A stretch of DNA of 64,000 bases from Nyssa sinensis. Taxonomy: Eukaryota; Streptophyta; Magnoliopsida; Cornales; Nyssaceae. A program made the position numbers and the translations under genes. The notes below the pieces were generated by a model, which worked only from the letters and a program-made list of their open reading frames with translations, made no database searches and was not told the origin of the DNA. The stretch is taken from assembly GCA_008638375.1 (NCBI GenBank), contig CM018052.1:18194450-18258449 (forward strand). Direction: 5' to 3'. The first letter of the stretch is position 1, and every line of letters starts with the position of its first letter. Of the stretch, positions 61,301 to 64,000 are shown one piece after another.

Positions 61301-61446
61301 AATGTCAAATCTTTACTTAAATTGTTGGGAGAAACTTGAGGAATGTTGATGGACATTTCAATTAAATTTACCGAATTGTCAATTTTTTTCCTTTCTTTTG
61401 TTTTGTTTAGTAGCTACTCGGGTTTGTGGGAATCCGGGGCATGACA
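58343..61446 (+). mobile_element. Group B-like solo LTR nested in the right LTR
   Basis: Left end TATAAAGATCTGAAAAATG (TG now TA), right end AATCCGGGGCATGACA; 3104 bases; target duplication TTCCA at 58338-58342 and 61447-61451. The uninterrupted site is visible in the left LTR near 52760 (GCTTCCATTTTC). Same sense as 47883-50984 and the same length within two bases, sharing ATTATGAGGGTxTAGATCCTG, GTGGTGAAAAACCCAAAAT and GCAGTTGAGCTGACCCATTC. It has a TATA box at 58799-58806 with a GA tract after it, and a GC-rich island at about 60605-60770. No gene is supported. Confidence 0.94.
58799..58806 (+). promoter_or_regulatory. TATA box of the group B LTR
   Basis: TATAAATA in CACTATAAATAGGACAC, followed 60-90 bases on by a GA tract (58867-58891) that would lie in the 5' leader. 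Confidence 0.6.
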
Positions 61447-64000
61447 TTCCATTTCCAAATGCGTTACTTCAAATCATATAAACATGCATAGGACAATGGG
61501 GGTAAAACCTGCTTCCATTTTTGAAAACCATTTGTCATCTTTTCGTTTTTTAACAGGATGATCTGTTTTGAACCAGACCCTAGTTTTACTTCTGAGAGAT
61601 CTCGTTGCCTGGGGGATTAGATCCTACTACCGACCATTTTTCTGGATTGAGAACCCGAAGGGAACTCAATAATTTGCGATGCTTATGCACCATTATCTTG
61701 CAAAACTTAGCTTCTTCAAGAAATGCTTCTTATAAGCATTTAAACATGACTTATCCAAGAAATGCTTTTTATGAGCATTTAAACATGAGTTATTCAAGAA
61801 ATTATTTTTATGAGCATTTAAAATATGATGTTCATGACTTCACAATGAATTTTCAAATATTTGGAATAAACAACTTCAGAACATGTAAACATGTTAAATA
61901 CTTTCAAAGAGAACTGTAATAAAAATTATTCATTGAGCATGTCACAAGAGGATATGTAAGAACGGAATATTTTAAAACAGGAATCATGAAATATTGAAGT
62001 CAACACTCAATGCTCAAATATTTTGAAACTTAAAACATCTTCAAATCCGTGGAATTAAATCTCCACTTCAAATGCAAGGTTACTCATCTCAGTCCTTAGG
62101 GTCAGTGCTAATAGTGCGCTTTCCCATTTCCTCTGTAGTTCCTAAGAACAATTCATATATAATCTCATTAACTTCACATCAGTGCAATATCACCTACTGA
62201 TGCTTCTTAACTTATGCCTAGGTCGTATTTAATCCGAACCTAAATCTTAGGGGTGGTATTCTTAAGGTATATTCTTCTGGTAGCTTCATTAAATCCTAAG
62301 ACTCTTGTTCATTACTTCACATATTTACGTATTGGGTCTTTTCATAATCCATCTCACAATATGTACTGTACGATTCAGGTTGGTACATCGACAGCGTTTT
62401 AATTTACTGTCAGTTGACTTGTGCTATTCATCAAATTTTATGTCTTTTTACTTTACATATATCTTTTGGTCAAACAGACGCTTCCATTGAGTCCGGAACG
62501 TCGAAGAAAGTCAATTTAGACCTTCGCAGGTTTTAATTTGGCTTTCGGGGTACTAGGGAAAAAATGGTAATTTTACCCCTTTACGTGTCATTATTTTTTG
62601 GGATTCCGTCTCGTAAAACCAACCCCAGCATTGGTCTTAGAACGGTCAAAATAGTAAGGATACTCTATTCATTCGTTTAATTTGGACTTCGTTTGGGTCA
62701 TTTAATTTTCAAGAGCAAAATAGTAATTTTGCTTATTCAATAAAAAATTAAATAAATTATTTAACTATTTTATTATTTTTCCTGGGGCGTATTTGAATTT
62801 ATTTTTCAAAATCTGGGCCAAAACAGAATTTTCTACGGTTTTGGGTCAACCTGTAATTAACTAAAGTTTAGGTTTATTTTATTTTACTTTAATTCAATAA
62901 ACTAGTGGGTTTAGTCCCTAAAACCCTAGACCGGTTCAGGTAGCCCATGAACCAGCCGGTTTGTCCGATTCAAGGCGTAATGCTGACGTCATGATGACGT
63001 CAGCCCTAAAATTTAAACTTAAAAATCATTTAAGTCAAAACGGCGTAGCTTCGGTTTAAGCGTTTCAATCGTTTTGTAGTAGGGTCGGAGCCTAACCCGA
63101 GACTGACCCGGCTCCAGTCCGGTCCACGCCAAAACAGTCCCTTCCTCACTCATTTTTCCGGCAGTCCCCCCGGCCACCACTTCCGTCGCTGGTGGCCAGA
63201 AACTACAAATTTTAATTTTTTAAAACTCTATTTTTCAATGTTGGTTTTCACTGTTTTTCACACCGAAACATCCCTAAAACATTTTAAAACCTTTTTGCTT
63301 TGTTTTTGGTCCCTAAAAACCGAGCTACAGCGCATGAAGGTTGGCAAACCCTCATGAAGCTGCGACCTGCAAGTGGCCTTTTCTCCCTTATTTTCGGAGC
63401 AAATCACTTGGTTTTTGTTTCATTGTGACCTTAAGAGCATCTAGTTTTGGCCCCTGTGAGTCAAATGGACTGTCACTCAAGTTGATTTTTCTGGGCAGTT
63501 TCAAAGCTTGAAAAATGGTGGTTTTCATGGCTACTGTTTCTATGGCTTTTGTGGGCTTTATTTTCATGTTTTCATTCTGGTATATACATCATAAACAACA
63601 TGCACGCTTAAAATAAACTAAACAGCTTATAAACATATGAAAAGTTTTAGAGAGAGAAAGTGATAGTTTTATGTATTCACCTCAGTTTGGGTGGTGATTG
63701 TTGACCCTCTCCACTTCTGATCTTTCCTTCTCCTCCTTAGAAACTCCTCTCTCTCTCTCTCTCTCTCTCTGCTTGGACGAATGGTGTGTGTGTATGTATG
63801 AAATGTGCATATGTGTATATAGATATATACTTAATCACCACCATTCTGATTTTGCCCCAACTACTAACTTAACTTATGGCAGCCTCCTTCATGAGTGCTT
63901 CTTCAGGCTACTGTTTAGGGACAGGCCATCATGGCCGGTTGTGTGCTTATATATATATATATATTTAATATTATACTCACATGCTAACACACTAACATAT

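Larger units (their letters stand above)
52043..64000 (-). mobile_element. Del/Tekay-like Ty3/gypsy element, gag-only, minus strand, right end cut off
   Basis: In its own sense: 5' LTR (right, 57617 to beyond 64000), primer site, 5' leader with tandem hairpins, gag, a deletion where pro-pol should be, polypurine tract, 3' LTR (52043-55847). The LTRs correspond throughout; about 530 bases of the right one are outside the window. The interior is only about 1.77 kb, against several kb in a full element. Left flank GCTTA (52038-52042) is the expected target duplication; its partner is not visible. It resembles the gag-only, long-terminal-repeat elements described in plants, but here the gag is broken. 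Confidence 0.9.
57617..64000 (-). repeat. 5' LTR of the gag-only element, split by a solo LTR and cut by the window end
   Basis: Begins TATCACGACCCGAAACCC, where TG has become TA. It aligns with 52043-55847 from end to end, apart from the insertion 58343-61451. The CT tract here is 63746-63770, about 12 bases shorter than in the left LTR. A 15-base G run at 58311-58325 replaces six G in the left LTR. Confidence 0.9.

Noticed and set aside
1..64000. Integrated virus or host gene
   Set aside because: All coding signals belong to Ty1/copia, Ty3/gypsy or CACTA elements; no envelope, movement or coat protein and no intact host-like gene was seen.

Overview
The window reads as intergenic, repeat-dense DNA from a flowering plant nuclear genome, probably with a large genome. 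I see no host gene, no rRNA or tRNA gene and nothing prokaryotic. Almost everything is transposable-element DNA in nested layers. Evidence for a plant: TGTCACG/TGTAATACC-type long LTRs, a plant initiator-Met tRNA primer site, a Tat-lineage Ty3/gypsy element with an antisense gene, a Ty1/copia polyprotein, a CACTA (En/Spm) element with both of its genes, and many AT-rich and CT microsatellites. Species cannot be named from this.

Layout. 1-6030: 3' half of a Tat-like Ty3/gypsy element (integrase end, hairpin-repeat array, spliced antisense gene, 3' LTR at 5382-6030), inserted into a long-LTR fragment (6031-8171). That fragment is itself inserted in the integrase of a minus-strand copia element (8172 to about 10.8 kb). 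11668-12130 is one copy of a direct repeat whose second copy lies at 46366-47225. 12323-18646: solo LTR (TSD TAACT) carrying a nested Tat-like LTR at 14129-15940. 18652-22309: non-coding, with short tandem arrays. 22310-43712: a CACTA transposon with a 3-bp AAT target duplication, holding a tnpD-type transposase pseudogene (28463-32142), a tnpA-type six-exon pseudogene (32313-33773), a 160-bp tandem array and palindromic subterminal repeats. It was later hit by solo LTRs at 22829-26240 and 36245-43510, the second of which contains another solo LTR at 39452-42827. 43716-46365: nothing recognisable. 47265-52042: part of a long LTR with an oppositely oriented relative inserted in it (47883-50984). 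52043 to the window end: a Del/Tekay-like gypsy element on the minus strand with two LTRs of about 3.8 kb and a 1.8-kb interior that keeps only gag. Its right LTR is split by a solo LTR at 58343-61446.

I call three long-LTR groups. Group A has left end TGTCACGACCCGAAACCC and right end TATTACA (coding sense minus in every copy here). Group B has one end TGTCACGCCCCGAATTTCC. A third, D, is at 12323-18646. A and B share a duplicated central motif around CATTGAGTCCGGAA. Matching 5-bp target duplications support most of the borders, so the order of insertion can be read directly.

All protein genes are decayed: frameshifts, small duplications and stop codons that are mainly TAG where CAG or TGG is expected, as deamination of methylated cytosine would give. 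The least ordinary features are the antisense gene in the Tat element, with its own TATA box, introns and poly(A) signal; three tandem arrays whose repeat units are hairpins; and the gag-only element, in which an internal deletion appears to join the end of gag to the last codons of pol.
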